From a virus, in the IMG/VR virus record IMGVR_UViG_3300028384_001071, positions 37,565-101,564 of that record: 64,000 nt of DNA. One strand, given 5' to 3'. Position 1 is the first letter of the stretch; each line of letters opens with the position of its first letter. Position numbers and translations under genes: made by a program. Positions 7,801-16,495 of the stretch are shown here, one piece after another. The notes beneath the pieces were generated by a model that saw only the letters and a list, made by a program, of their open reading frames with translations, was not told the origin of the DNA and did no database searches.

Positions 7801-9431
7801 TCGCATCAGGCGACCTTGACTCTGCAGAGCGAACCCTTGACAGGGCTGCTCGTTTGGCAGATCGAATCGATAAGGTCGATGCGACGATCGGGACTGAAGG
7901 TCTTGAAAGCGACCTCAAGAGTCTGAATGAAGCCATCAAGGTCACTGCTAAGCTGATTGAAGATGCTGACAAGCTCCTCAATGTTGAGCAGAAGTTCACG
8001 ATCCCTGAGCTATCAGTTAAGATTCGTGGTACTGATGATCTGAAGGAAGCAATCAATCTGTTCGGGAAGTTCACCGATCAGGTCGAGAAAGCAATGAAGA
8101 CTGTTGACGATCTCATTAAGAGTACACGTCAGCAAGTCATCGAGTTCGATCGACTAGGTGATGCGGAAGACCCGTTTAAGCTTGAGCAGGATGCTATCGA
8201 GCTATTCAATCTTGGTAACATCGATCAAGCCAAGACACTGTTTCAACAAGTTGACAAGCTCATCAATGGTATCGTTAAGAATGAACGTAAGGTCATCCGT
8301 TCAGCGGAAGCCCTTGGTGTCCGATTCCGTTCAGGTATCCTGAATAGATTCCGTAACGTATTCTCAGATCGACTTAACACTCTGAATCAGGGTCAAGGTC
8401 GTCTACAGGGTATACGGGGTCAGACAACAGGTGCCTTCCGAGGCTTGGTTGATCGTAACCGATCTAACCTAGAATCGAATCGAACGCGAGCCACTGACCT
8501 AGCCCGTCAGATTGCAGCGAACCCGAATGCGGCATCATCAGATGCAAGGGATCGTGTCGATCAAGCTCGTATCCGTTTACTACAGTCGGAAGTCGATAAT
8601 CAGAAGAAACAGCAAGAACGTCAAGCTGAACTGTCTCGATCATTCCAAGCAATTGCGAATAGTCAAGACGAGATTGTACGTAAGACTAAGGAAGCCAACG
8701 AAGCGCAGGCGGCTTACAACAAGAGAATCCAACAGACTGCCGAGAATTACGAACTAGCTCGAACCAACCTTAACAAGTTGGTAACCGACGGTGGTCGTCT
8801 TCAATTCGGTAAGGGATTCTTCGGCTTCGGATCGACAGACCTGACAGGTATTGAAGCTGCATCTCAACAAGCCGCAAGTGCGGCAGGTGCATTGTTTAGT
8901 GATCAAAGCGTTCCTGCTTTGAACCGCTACACTCAGTCTCTTAACAGGCTTGTGTCAGAGATTGAGAAGTCTCTTCTGATTGAGGAAGGTCTTAACCCTG
9001 ATGGTAATCGGGCGGAACTGCTAAAGCAGATCCCATCGATTAGCGTTGGAGGGCAACCTCAATCAGCGTCGTTGTTCATTAAGGACTTCCGAGATTCGAT
9101 TCGAGAGTTCGACAAGAACTTCCGAGCGAACTTCTCAAGTAGCCGAGGCGGTGTGCGTCCCGATGGGCCTGCTGCGTTGGAACGTGCAGTTCGAGATGAA
9201 CTGAAGAAGGCAAACCAGTCATTGGATGTCATTCGAAATCGTGGAACTTTCACACCTCAGATCCGATCAGGTTCTAGTGGTATTGGGCCTCAAAGTAATG
9301 CCGGTGCAATCACTGTCGGTGATATTGTTCTGAACATTGACGGGGCTGACGCTAGTGAAGGTGAAATGTACGAACGAATTACCCGTAGATTACGACGCGA
9401 TGTTCTTCGCGGAAATGTGAGGTTAGGATGA
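4854..9431 (+). CDS. Tail tape measure protein
   Basis: At 1525 residues this is the longest gene of the window. It sits right after the tail chaperone genes. Residues about 250-560 resemble the TP901/PhiTM-type core (MVTTTVDLSKRIAEIGTIS, then GVSVEEAAASVATLTIQG and LGNRLSVQFREFQNFF). A hydrophobic stretch near residues 780-825 (LALTVATRALAIAV and FFFLPLLIGFFIEAG) could insert into the host membrane during DNA entry. Long helical, coiled-coil-rich flanks fill the rest. By the usual scaling of about 1.5 angstrom per residue the tail would be very roughly 200 nm. Its last bases overlap the next gene (ATGA-type coupling). It ends with a short conserved-looking tail after a low-complexity region. 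Confidence 0.92.
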   Translation: MTQNVQFGGNTAGLESALKRVNKFFDATNNKIKSVSRASVSLNKRGGELRTTISGLTVDGQRFTATLDRVKTKTGKLTKDWKVMRVATDSAAEGQKRLQKELKRTSAEAAKVSAQQAKINNRKEASRFLRSNITGNRQLFPDGFGSGTTDAQRANVQAAIAATGRLIERGEFTRQQFARVGNDIRNNLNAAFTGPEAKAAAAFRRIDAAMRNTGTTAQEAAKKVILTWTGVIRLFAVQALHLVIGRIISSFREMVTTTVDLSKRIAEIGTISRNANAGFGEWSSVLKEVSNNFGLDLLDVAEGAYQALSNQVANAATVQGFLNEAASFGRITNSSLTDSVNLLSSAVNAYSSQGLSAARASEVFFKTIELGRVRASELANTLGTLLPLTSQLGVSVEEAAASVATLTIQGIRSDTALTLMRNVMLGLIKPTDSMKQLMEEWGVSTGEAAIATFGLSGVLERLNQEALSGGITRIGELAGRLRNIQGVIGTTGNAFGKFNDNLREIQENAASSFDIADRIASNSLGNRLSVQFREFQNFFRTELGPALSRSIADLVDRFGGVDTILKNLIGPFQSFFNIMSSFTEVITAVITPIADMASSLGLVSAGGSLLGPILAALTVRWVTMRAQVVASSAATLLAAAAKGKLGVSARRLGAIIRLNRIRFKNLTASIRANAQAATLLNAGSRALSVTTRLLGSAYQRVTAFLIQNRIAQGVSNFTTKIATTTQSLFRTALLATTFQLGIFRAALLQTNIGTKLVNVSLNIAAIGTRLFGSSSAIAAGGVLALTVATRALAIAVNSAFFFLPLLIGFFIEAGQAAEMEFANKLDVAVEESRRLGQESLKELNKSLDENKVAFTDVADAISGKYLKAIAEVRREALKLSGEELNGAFDGSLGSINPDDLAQELGFDNKTAKDAAKEAVKSIEDSRSKVEKLLSSITELQEGIADRALTTTADSIKAASGNLEEVAFLQGELEKLLTRSDTFFASGDLDSAERTLDRAARLADRIDKVDATIGTEGLESDLKSLNEAIKVTAKLIEDADKLLNVEQKFTIPELSVKIRGTDDLKEAINLFGKFTDQVEKAMKTVDDLIKSTRQQVIEFDRLGDAEDPFKLEQDAIELFNLGNIDQAKTLFQQVDKLINGIVKNERKVIRSAEALGVRFRSGILNRFRNVFSDRLNTLNQGQGRLQGIRGQTTGAFRGLVDRNRSNLESNRTRATDLARQIAANPNAASSDARDRVDQARIRLLQSEVDNQKKQQERQAELSRSFQAIANSQDEIVRKTKEANEAQAAYNKRIQQTAENYELARTNLNKLVTDGGRLQFGKGFFGFGSTDLTGIEAASQQAASAAGALFSDQSVPALNRYTQSLNRLVSEIEKSLLIEEGLNPDGNRAELLKQIPSISVGGQPQSASLFIKDFRDSIREFDKNFRANFSSSRGGVRPDGPAALERAVRDELKKANQSLDVIRNRGTFTPQIRSGSSGIGPQSNAGAITVGDIVLNIDGADASEGEMYERITRRLRRDVLRGNVRLG

Positions 9432-9973
9432 ACGAACTGAATGTTCAACAGAAAGTAGGCGTCCAAGTCCTACGGCGTCGGCCGTTGGTGGATGTCTTTC
9501 AACCGAAAGGTCTATTCAGCGTAGATCACATGCGTGCGGGCGAATTGCTTGCTCGATATGAATTCCCAAACGGTGTAACAACTGTCGGGAAGAATCATGC
9601 TCTCGATGTCGTATTCGGTGGAACCACTCAGGTTTCTGAATGGTACATTGGAATGATCAATGGCTCAGGGTTCACCTCAGTGTCTGCGACAGATACGATG
9701 TCGAGTCATGCGGGCTGGACCGAGTTCACGTCTTACAGTAACGCGACAAGGCTAGCATGGACTGATTCCCCTACTTCCAGTGGATCAAAGACAAGTGCAT
9801 CAACAGCAGACTTCACGTACAATGCCACAGGTACTCTGAAGGGTATCTTCATCGCAAGTGATAACACTAAGGGTGGCACAACTGGCACCCTGTGGGCGAC
9901 AGCATTGTTCTCAAGCGATATTGGAGTTGTCAACACTGACATCTTGAAGATCACCTACACGGTGGCTGCTTGA
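9428..9973 (+). CDS. Tail protein, paralogue A
   Basis: A 181-residue protein. It shares with the next gene a domain marked by a G-K-N/D start, W-Y-I-G-M/L-I-N, a D-T-M-S-S-H-A-G-W core and a G-x-F-I/L-A-S-D end. The two genes are therefore tandem duplicates. The domain is, from memory, common in phage and prophage tail clusters with no assigned function. It starts at an ATG overlapping the tape measure stop and is overlapped by the next gene by 4 bases. A role at the tail tip or fibre base is inferred from position. Confidence 0.65.
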   Translation: MNELNVQQKVGVQVLRRRPLVDVFQPKGLFSVDHMRAGELLARYEFPNGVTTVGKNHALDVVFGGTTQVSEWYIGMINGSGFTSVSATDTMSSHAGWTEFTSYSNATRLAWTDSPTSSGSKTSASTADFTYNATGTLKGIFIASDNTKGGTTGTLWATALFSSDIGVVNTDILKITYTVAA

Positions 9974-10449
9974 TGCTTGATTTAATTGGTCAGTTTGAGA
10001 TCCAGCTTATCCGTAAGGATGAGCTGGTTTTCTCACGTACAATCAATAACGGCATTGCTACTGCCGGTAAGGACTATCTGCTGAACGCATGTTTTGGGCT
10101 AGTTACCCCAGCATCAACCTGGTACATTGGCTTGATCAACAATGCGGGATTCTCAACCTTAGCTCCATCTGACACGATGAGTAGTCATGCCGGTTGGTCT
10201 GAGTTGATTGATTATAACGAAGGTAGTCGCCAATTATGGACCCCGGTTTTTGCATTAGCGGGAACTATCACAGGTATCAGTACTGTTAGCTTTGACATAA
10301 ATGCCACAGTGGATGTTCGTGGTATGTTTCTTGCGAGTGACAGCTCGAAAAACGGTACTGCCGGTAGGTTATGGTCAACTGCTTCCTTTCCAGCCGAATC
10401 CTTGACCGCTACTGATGAGTTCCGTGTCAATTACACTCTGAATGCTTAA
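9970..10449 (+). CDS. Tail protein, paralogue B
   Basis: A 159-residue paralogue of the gene before it: AGKDYLLNACFG, TWYIGLINNAGF, SDTMSSHAGWSE and GMFLASDSSKNG line up with their counterparts there. The N-terminal 25 residues differ, which suggests the copies attach to different partners. ATGA overlaps join it to its neighbour on the 5' side, and it overlaps the next start by one base. Function unknown; likely distal tail. Confidence 0.65.
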   Translation: MMLDLIGQFEIQLIRKDELVFSRTINNGIATAGKDYLLNACFGLVTPASTWYIGLINNAGFSTLAPSDTMSSHAGWSELIDYNEGSRQLWTPVFALAGTITGISTVSFDINATVDVRGMFLASDSSKNGTAGRLWSTASFPAESLTATDEFRVNYTLNA

Positions 10450-10862
10450 TGGCTACTGTTACTGTTGACGTTTCCCAAGAACTCTCGTTGAGTCAATTAG
10501 GTGAAGGGTTTGGTTCTGGAACACTCATTTCACAATTAGACTTCCAACAAACTGCGGAAGTCAACAGAATCTCCAACATTAGTGTTTTGTCACAGCTTGT
10601 AATCATCGACTCTGGCTTGGTCCCAAGGCTTGTTCATGTCAACCAGCAGTTAGGTTTATCTGATAATGTTGTTCAACACGTGATAGATGTAAATCAATCA
10701 CTAAGCCTGGACGACTCTGTCTATATCGAAAGACGCATAGCACCTTCCAGCACACTCACCTTCACGTCCGGAATAGGACTCAACATTAATCAGAATCTCT
10801 CAGTCACATCGATGATCGACTTCCAACAGGTCGCGATTGGCTACTCAGAATACACTTGTTGA
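10449..10862 (+). CDS. Repetitive beta-rich tail protein
   Basis: A 137-residue protein built of short repeats of the type hydrophobic-x-Gln-x-Leu/hydrophobic (VDVSQELSLSQLG, QLDFQQTAEV, VHVNQQLGLSDN, IDVNQSLSLDD, LNINQNLSVTS). Each repeat could be one pair of beta strands. A related run of repeats occurs near the C-terminus of the 1397-residue tail protein (EFTQNAQFEHG, LEFTQLVEFS, VVFEQSVQA). No known function; probably a fibre or tail-surface element. Confidence 0.6.
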   Translation: MATVTVDVSQELSLSQLGEGFGSGTLISQLDFQQTAEVNRISNISVLSQLVIIDSGLVPRLVHVNQQLGLSDNVVQHVIDVNQSLSLDDSVYIERRIAPSSTLTFTSGIGLNINQNLSVTSMIDFQQVAIGYSEYTC

Positions 10863-10871
10863 GGTGCAATC

Positions 10872-11933
10872 ATGGCATTAAGATGGATAGAGGGTTTCGA
10901 ACTGTTCGGAACCTCAACTGACATTGACACTACTCTGGGTTATAAGTACCCTTCCTTTATTAGCACAATTACCGACTATGACATATCGTCAGTCGTAAGA
11001 TATGCATCAGGGTCGGGCCAGTCACTTCTGGTCGAATCGATATCTGATTTCTACCTTGAGACCCCCACACTAAGTGCCCAGTCTCACTGGTTTATTGGAT
11101 TTGCATTCAATGTGTCCGACACTGAAAGTAGCTTTAAACCGGTGTTCAAGTTAGTAGACGAGAATGGTGATGTCCAAGTCCGTATCAATTGTGGTACTGG
11201 ATTAACCCCAGCATTCAACGTCTACAGAGGTGACAATACCTCATTACTCGGTACGACTCAAGTCTTCGCGCTCAGTGAATGGCATTATGCTGAATTTGAG
11301 ATTGTCATTGACAATTCAACGGGTATTGTCCGTAGTTGGTTGAATGGGGTTCAAGATCTCAATCTGACGGGCCTAGATACTCAACAGTCAGCAATCGCAA
11401 CGGCCGACAAGGGTCAAATGTGGTTAGGCTGGGGTGATACTAATTCTGATCTTTACCTTGACGATTGGTACATGTGTGACAACACAGGATCAACTAACAA
11501 CAGTCGTTTGGGTAACGTCCGAATTGAAGGACTCCTACCTGCCGGTGCTGGTAATTCAGCCCAATGGACTCCGGACTCAGGTAGCAATTACGACCGTGTG
11601 AATGAAGCCACTGCCGATGCAGATACTTCATATGTTGAGTCTCAGACTGTGTCCGAGAAAGACACATACACATTTGACAACCTCACTGATATTAATTCGA
11701 ACATCTTGGGAGTGCAAGTTTCAGCAATAGCTCGCTTGTCGGATACTGATGTAGCACCGGACTTCCGGACCGTCGCTCGAAGCAACGGCATTGAATCAAC
11801 AGGCAACACTCATACTCTGAACAGTACAACTTACTCTTGCAAGGCGGACGTATTTGAAACAGATCCGGATACCGGGTCCGCTTGGACAGACACTGCCGTG
11901 AATGCGGCTGAATTTGGTGTTGAAACCGTTTAG
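10872..11933 (+). CDS. Tail protein with concanavalin/LamG-like lectin domain
   Basis: A 353-residue protein. Residues about 1-210 read like a jelly-roll lectin domain (WFIGFAFNVSDTESSFKPVF, then a WHYAEFEIVIDNSTGIVRSW strand pair, and DLYLDDWYMCD at the end), similar to LamG/concanavalin A-like folds in many phage tail proteins. The C-terminal 140 residues contain a second beta-rich region with repeated Thr/Asp. A role in adhesion to host surface sugars is plausible. GAGG precedes the ATG by 5 bases. Confidence 0.65.
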   Translation: MALRWIEGFELFGTSTDIDTTLGYKYPSFISTITDYDISSVVRYASGSGQSLLVESISDFYLETPTLSAQSHWFIGFAFNVSDTESSFKPVFKLVDENGDVQVRINCGTGLTPAFNVYRGDNTSLLGTTQVFALSEWHYAEFEIVIDNSTGIVRSWLNGVQDLNLTGLDTQQSAIATADKGQMWLGWGDTNSDLYLDDWYMCDNTGSTNNSRLGNVRIEGLLPAGAGNSAQWTPDSGSNYDRVNEATADADTSYVESQTVSEKDTYTFDNLTDINSNILGVQVSAIARLSDTDVAPDFRTVARSNGIESTGNTHTLNSTTYSCKADVFETDPDTGSAWTDTAVNAAEFGVETV

Positions 11934-11942
11934 GGGTGAATC

Positions 11943-14900
11943 ATGGCTAGAGTAACACAACTTGGTGCGGAAGTTCTAGCCACCGCTACTGCGGGTGCTG
12001 CCCGCGTCACGCAACTCGGTGCAGAAGTCCTTGCAAATCAACCAGCGACGGCTGCCCGCGTCACGCAACTCGGTGCAGAAGTCCTTGCAAATCAACCAGC
12101 GACGGCTGCCCGAATCACGCAACTCGGTGTTGAAGTTCTGGCATCAAGTACTTCGGTCGAAGTGTCGGGAGACATTGCAGCTACGACGCCCTCTGTTGTT
12201 CAAGCTTTGACTGGCAGCGTCGAAGTCCAAGGTGATATCACCCAGACAACACCATCAGCAACTCAGAAGGCATCGGGTTCAGAAGGAGCAATTGGGAACA
12301 TTGCTCAGACAACCCCATCAATAACACAATCAGCTACCAACGTCCCGAACGCACCAGTTCATGAAGATACTCAAAGCACGGATTATGCAACAGGTACTAG
12401 CCATACGGTAACGAAACCTACTGGAACTGTTGAGGGTGATCTACTTATCCTCACATTCCACGTGACAAACAACAGTTCCTCAACTAACACCGTACCTACT
12501 GGCTTTGTCCCGCTGTTCAACGGTCATGGTACTGCGAACTACAGATCTTCAGGTATCTATTGGAAGCTTGCTACCGATTCTGAACCTACTGATTACACCG
12601 TCACAACCAGCACTAGTGCTGCTGCGTTTGTGTCAATCTCTCGATTCTCTAACGTCGATCAAATCTGCCCTATCGGGCCTGTGAGAGCGTCATCCGCACA
12701 GACTACCGACTGGAATACGCCCGCACTGGATATCGATGGTGAGTGTATCGTTTACCGAGCCATACTGGTTAACGATAACACGACGATTACCGAAGATGCA
12801 GAAGTCACTGAACTAGCGACAGGTGTCACTTCTCTCGGGAGTGATGGTACGATTGGCGTAGGTATTGATAACGATACCTACTTTGATGGTGATACGACTC
12901 CGAGTCACGGTTGGACTTCATTTGGAAATGAAAATGGCAATGGCAATGGATTCTTAGTCAGTGCTGCAATCTACGGCACCGGTGAATCCGGAGCAGTCAC
13001 ACCTGTCCCGGTCATTGAATCGCAATCTGATCTTAATCAAGTAGTAACCACCACAGTTCAGGTCACTCCTCCGACGGGGATAGAACAGAATGATCTCATC
13101 CTATTCCTTCTGACGATCGCGGATGATGTCGACTTCAGCATTACCGGATTCACGACTCTTGCAGAAAGTTCCTTCGGTACTAGTACTGATCGCTACCAGA
13201 TCATGTACAAAATAGCAACCGATAGTGAGCCTGCAACTTACACACTGACTAATGTTCCCGGTTCTCAGTCTGAGTATGTAGGAACTATGCTCAGGATCTC
13301 AGGAGTCGACATCGTCTCTCCAATTGAAGATCACGTGTTAGACCCTGCTGTATCTGCCGTAGAGGATACGTACCCTTCAGTCACTTCGTCATCTGGTAGC
13401 TTGATCATTCGTGGTGAGTTTCACGATAATGACACCAGTGCATTGGCGACTTATATCAGACCTCAATCATCAACAACTGTGCATTTCGATGATGATAACT
13501 TTGGGGATGATTATGGAATCGTCGTCACTCAAGGTCCGGGTGTTGACTCTGGTACCGAGCCTGAGCGTTACTTATACACCAGCGACGGCGGTGTTCAAGA
13601 AGTACTCCCGTTCACGCTCTCACTCCGTCCATTAGCACCGGTAGTAGCTGGTGATATAATTCAAACCACTCCGAGTGTCACTCAGGAGGTGTTTGAAACA
13701 TCTCGTGAATCCGATGCTTCTCAAACTACCCCGAGTGTAACATCAGCAGCATCAGGGCAAGTCGGTTACTTCCCAGTATTCGAATCAGCAACAACATCAG
13801 GGCCAACATCAGGCACATCTTACGTAATTACAAAACCATCAGGTACTGTTGAAGGTGATCTACTCATCTTGACATTTACTGATAACGATCTCCTACAGAA
13901 CCTTTCTAGTGATGTCACAATACCATCTGGCTTCAATGTTGCAATTGATGACAGGTACGATTCTGAAAGGAACCGGTTTACTGCGTGGAAGTTAGCAACA
14001 GCTTCTGAGCCCACTGATTATACCATAACTGGGACAGTTTCTAAAGTAGGGATGGTAAGTCTGAGTCGATTTTCGAATGTCGATCAAAACGCACCTATTG
14101 GAGAAGTTCGAAGGTATACTGATGTTACTGCTAACAACACATCGGACCTCGATACGCCAGCATTGACTGCTGATGGTGATTGTCTAATCTTCCGTAGAGG
14201 ATTGATCGAAGCCTTTGATGATTCTATAGTGGCAGACTCAGGCGTCACAGAGATTGCCAACCTCAATACATCAGGAATCAGTGTATCTATGATCGCTGGT
14301 TACGATGATGTTGCTTATGTTTCAGGGACAGCAGTCCCGGCTCAAGGCTGGACTGCTAGTATTGCGGATGGTACTGACACTGCTACGTTAGCAATATATG
14401 GGCCAAATCAGTCGCGTGTCACAGTTCCTGTCCCTGTTGTCGAATCTCAGACGGATTTCGAGGAATTAGCAGCATCAAGCTTCACTGTCGATAAACCTAC
14501 GGGTACAGTCGAGAATGATCTGCTACTGATCGCAGGTATTGATGTTGATTCAGAGACGGCGTTGTCTGTTTCAGGATTCACAACAATCGGATCAGGTGAT
14601 GTTGATGGTTTCAGTTATTACCTCGCGTACAAGGTTGCTGGGGCTTCAGAGCCTGCAAGCTACACTGTTACTGCTAATAGTGTAGGTAGTTTCAGTGTAG
14701 GATCATTGTTCAGGATATCAGGGATTAATACGACAGATCCTATCGATGCGTCTGTGTTCAACCCAACGGTATTGACTCGAACTGACATTCCTTCACCAGC
14801 AATCACTACAACAGGTCGTGCCCTCATAATGAGAGGTTTGCTGGTTGATGACCTAGGCCCTGATGGAGTGGGTAATGTCAATGATTCAGGTGTCCAACTG

Positions 14901-16136
14901 TTTCGAGATAAGACTAACTCAGGGAATGGTAATGTAGGTAATATGTTCTTGTACGCTGCACCAGGGCCGGATACTGGTATTGCTAGTGAGAGAACATTTA
15001 CACCTTTTAGCTCAGGTTCGACAGGCGAATTCAACTACAAAGCGTTCACAATAGCTATCGCCGGTGGGGTAGTTGAACCTACTGGTGATATTTCCCAAAC
15101 AACACCATCGACAGTTCAAACCTTAACAGGTGAAGTAATTGTCGAAGGTGATATATCTCAGACAACTCCGCCAGCAACTCAGCAAGCAAATGCTGGTGCT
15201 AATGTTATTGATATCATCACCCCATCAGTAGTCCAATCTTTGACTGGAGGCTCTGATAGGTTAGGTGATATTGTCCAAACAACACCACCTATTACACAAG
15301 CCTTAATTAGTGAAGATGATGTAGTTGGTGACATTGGCCAGACCACATCGGGTGGATATACTCAATCTCTTATAGGGGCATCATACTCTCAAGCCGTAGT
15401 CACTCAGACTACGCCAATGGTTAGTCAATCTTTAACAGCAGGGATTGATGCCTTAGCAGTCGCGGGTAATGAGTTCGAGTTCACGCAGAATGCTCAGTTT
15501 GAACATGGGCGAGGATTTGTCAGTGATCTTGAGTTCACACAACTTGTGGAATTCAGCACTGAGACTAGCGATGCTCTAACCTCGACAGTGGTGTTTGAAC
15601 AGTCAGTACAAGCCACACGTCCGGTTCCGGATGGTGCTTGTCCGACCAAGTATTACTCACCAATTTCAACGACTCTGTCAGATGCAACTCTGAAAGGTTC
15701 TCGATTCCGTGTCACTAGCTCAGGCATTGCGTGTCCGGATGTTGTACCTATTCAGAACACTGTGTTCGGATATCCTTACGGAAGCCCAACCACAACTCTG
15801 ACTCTGTCGAATCCTGAATTCGGTAACGCTACGGTTCTTGAAGAATCAACGTCAATAGTCCGTCTACGAAACGGGAAGGTGACAGTATTCCGTGATCCGC
15901 AGTGGCCGTCGTACTTCAAACACTCGTATCAATTCAATCTTGGATGTCGTGATCCTTCGATTCAATCGATCCTAGACTTCCTTAAAGAAAGTCTTGGTCA
16001 AGAAATCCAGATCACAGATTACGAAGGTCGTCTATGGAAGAGTGTTATCACAAATCCGAATACTCCAGTCTCTCAACAACACACTAATCTGGTGGTGTTT
16101 GGGCTGGATGTTGAGGGAGAACTCATTGCATGGTGA
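11943..16136 (+). CDS. Large repetitive tail fibre/tip protein
   Basis: A 1397-residue protein with clear modular structure. Residues 1-75 hold four copies of an 18-residue unit (core RVTQLGAEVLA). Next come short GDI-x-QTTPS-x-TQ units, which recur near residue 1040-1180. Between them lie four related domains of about 210 residues (starting near 140, 350, 605 and 815), each with the marks P-x-GT-x-E-x-DLL, K-A-T/A-x-SEP-x-x-Y-T and SRFSNVDQ or RISG. Repeats of EFTQ type precede a C-terminal domain (about 1220-1397), with TTLTLSNPEFGNA, which resembles the next gene. The size, repeats and position suggest a fibre or receptor-binding protein. Confidence 0.75.
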   Translation: MARVTQLGAEVLATATAGAARVTQLGAEVLANQPATAARVTQLGAEVLANQPATAARITQLGVEVLASSTSVEVSGDIAATTPSVVQALTGSVEVQGDITQTTPSATQKASGSEGAIGNIAQTTPSITQSATNVPNAPVHEDTQSTDYATGTSHTVTKPTGTVEGDLLILTFHVTNNSSSTNTVPTGFVPLFNGHGTANYRSSGIYWKLATDSEPTDYTVTTSTSAAAFVSISRFSNVDQICPIGPVRASSAQTTDWNTPALDIDGECIVYRAILVNDNTTITEDAEVTELATGVTSLGSDGTIGVGIDNDTYFDGDTTPSHGWTSFGNENGNGNGFLVSAAIYGTGESGAVTPVPVIESQSDLNQVVTTTVQVTPPTGIEQNDLILFLLTIADDVDFSITGFTTLAESSFGTSTDRYQIMYKIATDSEPATYTLTNVPGSQSEYVGTMLRISGVDIVSPIEDHVLDPAVSAVEDTYPSVTSSSGSLIIRGEFHDNDTSALATYIRPQSSTTVHFDDDNFGDDYGIVVTQGPGVDSGTEPERYLYTSDGGVQEVLPFTLSLRPLAPVVAGDIIQTTPSVTQEVFETSRESDASQTTPSVTSAASGQVGYFPVFESATTSGPTSGTSYVITKPSGTVEGDLLILTFTDNDLLQNLSSDVTIPSGFNVAIDDRYDSERNRFTAWKLATASEPTDYTITGTVSKVGMVSLSRFSNVDQNAPIGEVRRYTDVTANNTSDLDTPALTADGDCLIFRRGLIEAFDDSIVADSGVTEIANLNTSGISVSMIAGYDDVAYVSGTAVPAQGWTASIADGTDTATLAIYGPNQSRVTVPVPVVESQTDFEELAASSFTVDKPTGTVENDLLLIAGIDVDSETALSVSGFTTIGSGDVDGFSYYLAYKVAGASEPASYTVTANSVGSFSVGSLFRISGINTTDPIDASVFNPTVLTRTDIPSPAITTTGRALIMRGLLVDDLGPDGVGNVNDSGVQLFRDKTNSGNGNVGNMFLYAAPGPDTGIASERTFTPFSSGSTGEFNYKAFTIAIAGGVVEPTGDISQTTPSTVQTLTGEVIVEGDISQTTPPATQQANAGANVIDIITPSVVQSLTGGSDRLGDIVQTTPPITQALISEDDVVGDIGQTTSGGYTQSLIGASYSQAVVTQTTPMVSQSLTAGIDALAVAGNEFEFTQNAQFEHGRGFVSDLEFTQLVEFSTETSDALTSTVVFEQSVQATRPVPDGACPTKYYSPISTTLSDATLKGSRFRVTSSGIACPDVVPIQNTVFGYPYGSPTTTLTLSNPEFGNATVLEESTSIVRLRNGKVTVFRDPQWPSYFKHSYQFNLGCRDPSIQSILDFLKESLGQEIQITDYEGRLWKSVITNPNTPVSQQHTNLVVFGLDVEGELIAW
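11997..12104 (+). repeat. Perfect 54-bp tandem repeat, two copies, inside fibre gene
   Basis: The 54-bp unit from 11997 to 12050 is repeated without change at 12051-12104. Diverged partial copies flank it. It encodes 18 residues each time. Identity at the DNA level, including third codon positions, indicates a recent duplication, and copy number could change by slippage. Confidence 0.9.
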
Positions 16137-16495
16137 TATTGCAAGCACCTGCCAGACTACCAGAAACCACGACGTTCCTAAAGAACCCAGAGTTCGGGGA
16201 CGCTCGTGGTTTGTCTGCATCTGTCAGCTTGAAGCGTGCTATGAACGGCACGGTCTACACTACTGTTAAGACAACAGGTGATGAGCGGTTAGAGTTGTCA
16301 TTCGAGAATGTCACAAGACAGAAGGCACTGGAAATCGAAGACTTCTACCGACTATACGCTGCCGAGGAAATTAGGCTGACGACTCACAACGGTGACGTCT
16401 ATGTCGGTAAGTTCATTGAAGGTATTGAGATCACGCCTGTCGGGCGTGGTGAGCATTGTCAGTTTCAGATCGTATTCGAAGGGACCAAGCAATGA
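16130..16495 (+). CDS. Minor tail protein related to the fibre C-terminus
   Basis: A 121-residue protein. It aligns with the C-terminal domain of the preceding 1397-residue protein: TTTFLKNPEFGDARGL here against TTLTLSNPEFGNATVL there, then a stretch with RQKALEIEDFYRLYAAEEI against a region with QSILDFLKESLGQEI, and LTTHNGDVYVGKF against ITDYEGRLWKSVI. It looks like a free copy of that domain, which may allow the two to co-assemble. Its ATG overlaps the upstream stop, and its TGA overlaps the next start (ATGA). Confidence 0.65.
   Translation: MVILQAPARLPETTTFLKNPEFGDARGLSASVSLKRAMNGTVYTTVKTTGDERLELSFENVTRQKALEIEDFYRLYAAEEIRLTTHNGDVYVGKFIEGIEITPVGRGEHCQFQIVFEGTKQ

Noticed and set aside
7556-8074. 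172-codon minus-strand frame in the tape measure gene
   Set aside because: Ser/Leu-rich shadow of the coiled-coil coding frame.
11997-12104. Tandem repeat as an origin iteron or CRISPR
   Set aside because: It keeps the reading frame (54 bp, 18 codons) inside a fibre gene, so it is a protein repeat.
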